NCBI GenBank assembly: GCA_022801475.1
Contig: JAAWSH010000106.1
Location: 1 to 6,108, forward strand
Source: Acutalibacter sp.
GTDB lineage: Bacteria; Bacillota; Clostridia; Oscillospirales; Acutalibacteraceae
Length of the DNA: 6,108 nucleotides
Direction of reading: 5' to 3'
In this document: positions 5,413 through 6,108 of the stretch, in pieces
Layout: every line of letters begins with the position of its first letter
Position numbering within the stretch: the stretch's first letter is position 1
Made by a program: the position numbers and the translations under genes
The notes under the pieces: model-generated
Told to the model about the DNA's origin: nothing
What the model saw: the letters and a program-made list of their open reading frames with translations, nothing else
Databases searched by the model: none

Positions 5413-6108
5413 ATGAATAGACCCCAATATATAAATTGGATTGTTAAAGAAGACGGGGTAGTTTTTGAAGATCAGCAGCCACTGAATTGCTACAAGCTAT
5501 CTTACGAAATCGACGATGCTATACTTGACGATTGGGCGCTTCACATTAGAAGACACTATGTCTCAGATGATGAATTAGAAGAAGATGTTGCTTTGCACAA
5601 ATTAACTGCTGAGGAATACTTGCGCCAATACGCTATTCCACAAGCGGGAGAGCCATTTGGCCCAACTGCACGTTCGAATGATATTAGCGAAATCCTGTTT
5701 GCCGATTTATTTGAGTTTATTTTGAACTATGAAGTTCCTCGATGCAAGCAATACAATCGGTCTGGAAAGAATGAATCTGAGCATGGTACAGACGTTATCG
5801 CGTATAGATTTTACACTGAAAGAAAAGAACCAAATAAAAACGATGAGCTTGTGGCAGTAGAAGTGAAGGCTCGGCTTTCTTCAACTGAGGCATGCGCAAC
5901 CATTAAAGACTCAGTTGCTGATTCAAAAAAAGATGAGCACCGGTTTTCGCATACTTTGGACTACTATAGAAAGAAACTTCGTTCTATGGGAAAGAGTTCA
6001 GAAGCTGCTGACATTGCAAGATTTCAGCAGAAAACAGAATACCCTTATAAAATATCCTATGTGGGTGCTGCCATTTCAAGCTTGCCGACTATTGAAAAGA
6101 AAGTGATT
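5413..6108 (+). CDS. HamA/AbpA-like (DUF1837-type) putative PD-(D/E)XK nuclease, C-terminus cut by the right window edge
   Basis: An open frame of 232 codons runs from ATG 5413 to the last base of the window without a stop. GAGGA at 5401-5405 gives a well-placed ribosome binding site 7 nt before the ATG. The residue pattern suggests a PD-(D/E)XK nuclease fold: an acidic helix NDISEILFADLFEF (89-102, E93), then HGTDVIAYRF (124-133, D127), then LVAVEVKAR (146-154, E150 and K152). The order and spacing, and the lack of a signal peptide or membrane segment, resemble HamA/AbpA (DUF1837) effectors. These proteins work with a superfamily 2 helicase (HamB/AbpB) in Hachiman-type anti-phage defence. 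The helicase gene would be expected just downstream, outside the window. Codon use is much more AT-rich than in the four core genes to the left, a sign of transfer. The coding call is firm, the nuclease fold likely and the HamA assignment tentative. Another restriction-type nuclease remains possible. Confidence 0.6.
   Translation, partial: MNRPQYINWIVKEDGVVFEDQQPLNCYKLSYEIDDAILDDWALHIRRHYVSDDELEEDVALHKLTAEEYLRQYAIPQAGEPFGPTARSNDISEILFADLFEFILNYEVPRCKQYNRSGKNESEHGTDVIAYRFYTERKEPNKNDELVAVEVKARLSSTEACATIKDSVADSKKDEHRFSHTLDYYRKKLRSMGKSSEAADIARFQQKTEYPYKISYVGAAISSLPTIEKKVI

Noticed and set aside
5915..6106. A 63-codon plus-strand frame near the right edge
   Set aside because: It lies out of frame inside the larger open frame from 5413, which has the ribosome binding site and nuclease motifs.
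1..6108. tRNA, rRNA genes and CRISPR arrays
   Set aside because: No cloverleaf with a T-arm, no rRNA-like conserved stretch and no regularly spaced direct repeats were seen on either strand.

Overview
The window looks like a chromosomal segment of a high-GC gut-type Clostridia (Firmicutes), most likely Oscillospiraceae-like. This is an inference from three things: GC-rich codon use in the first 5 kb, an asd-dapA-dapB lysine cluster with Shine-Dalgarno (SD) led starts, and a hairpin-rich intergenic repeat of a kind I associate with such genomes. No species can be named from sequence reading alone.

Left third, minus strand (1-2664): a diaminopimelate/lysine operon read right to left. It holds aspartate-semialdehyde dehydrogenase (asd), 4-hydroxy-tetrahydrodipicolinate synthase (dapA) and 4-hydroxy-tetrahydrodipicolinate reductase (dapB, cut by the left edge). 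Together they carry out consecutive steps from aspartyl phosphate to tetrahydrodipicolinate, feeding lysine and peptidoglycan. A near-consensus promoter (TTGACA, 17 bp, TATTAT) lies about 200 nt upstream of asd, so the mRNA has a long leader of about 195 nt.

Middle intergenic region (2435-3106): this gene-free stretch holds two face-to-face sigma-A-type promoters. Their predicted start sites nearly coincide, under a 23-bp inverted repeat that looks like an operator. To the right lies a roughly 340-bp imperfect palindromic, hairpin-packed element (about 2680-3022), interpreted as a MITE-like or REP-like repeat inserted between the divergent transcription units.

Right-centre, plus strand (3107-5071): a class I SAM-dependent methyltransferase of unknown substrate, then queA (queuosine tRNA modification), closed by a rho-independent terminator. 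The usual partner tgt does not follow queA here.

Right end (about 5160-6108): base composition falls sharply to AT-rich. After about 250 nt of gene-free AT-rich DNA comes the 5' part of a gene, at least 232 codons and open at the window edge. Its product carries a PD-(D/E)XK-like nuclease signature (E93, D127, E150-x-K152) and resembles the HamA/AbpA (DUF1837) effectors of Hachiman-type anti-phage systems. This is probably the edge of a horizontally acquired defence island whose helicase partner would lie just outside the window. It is the most interesting item here.
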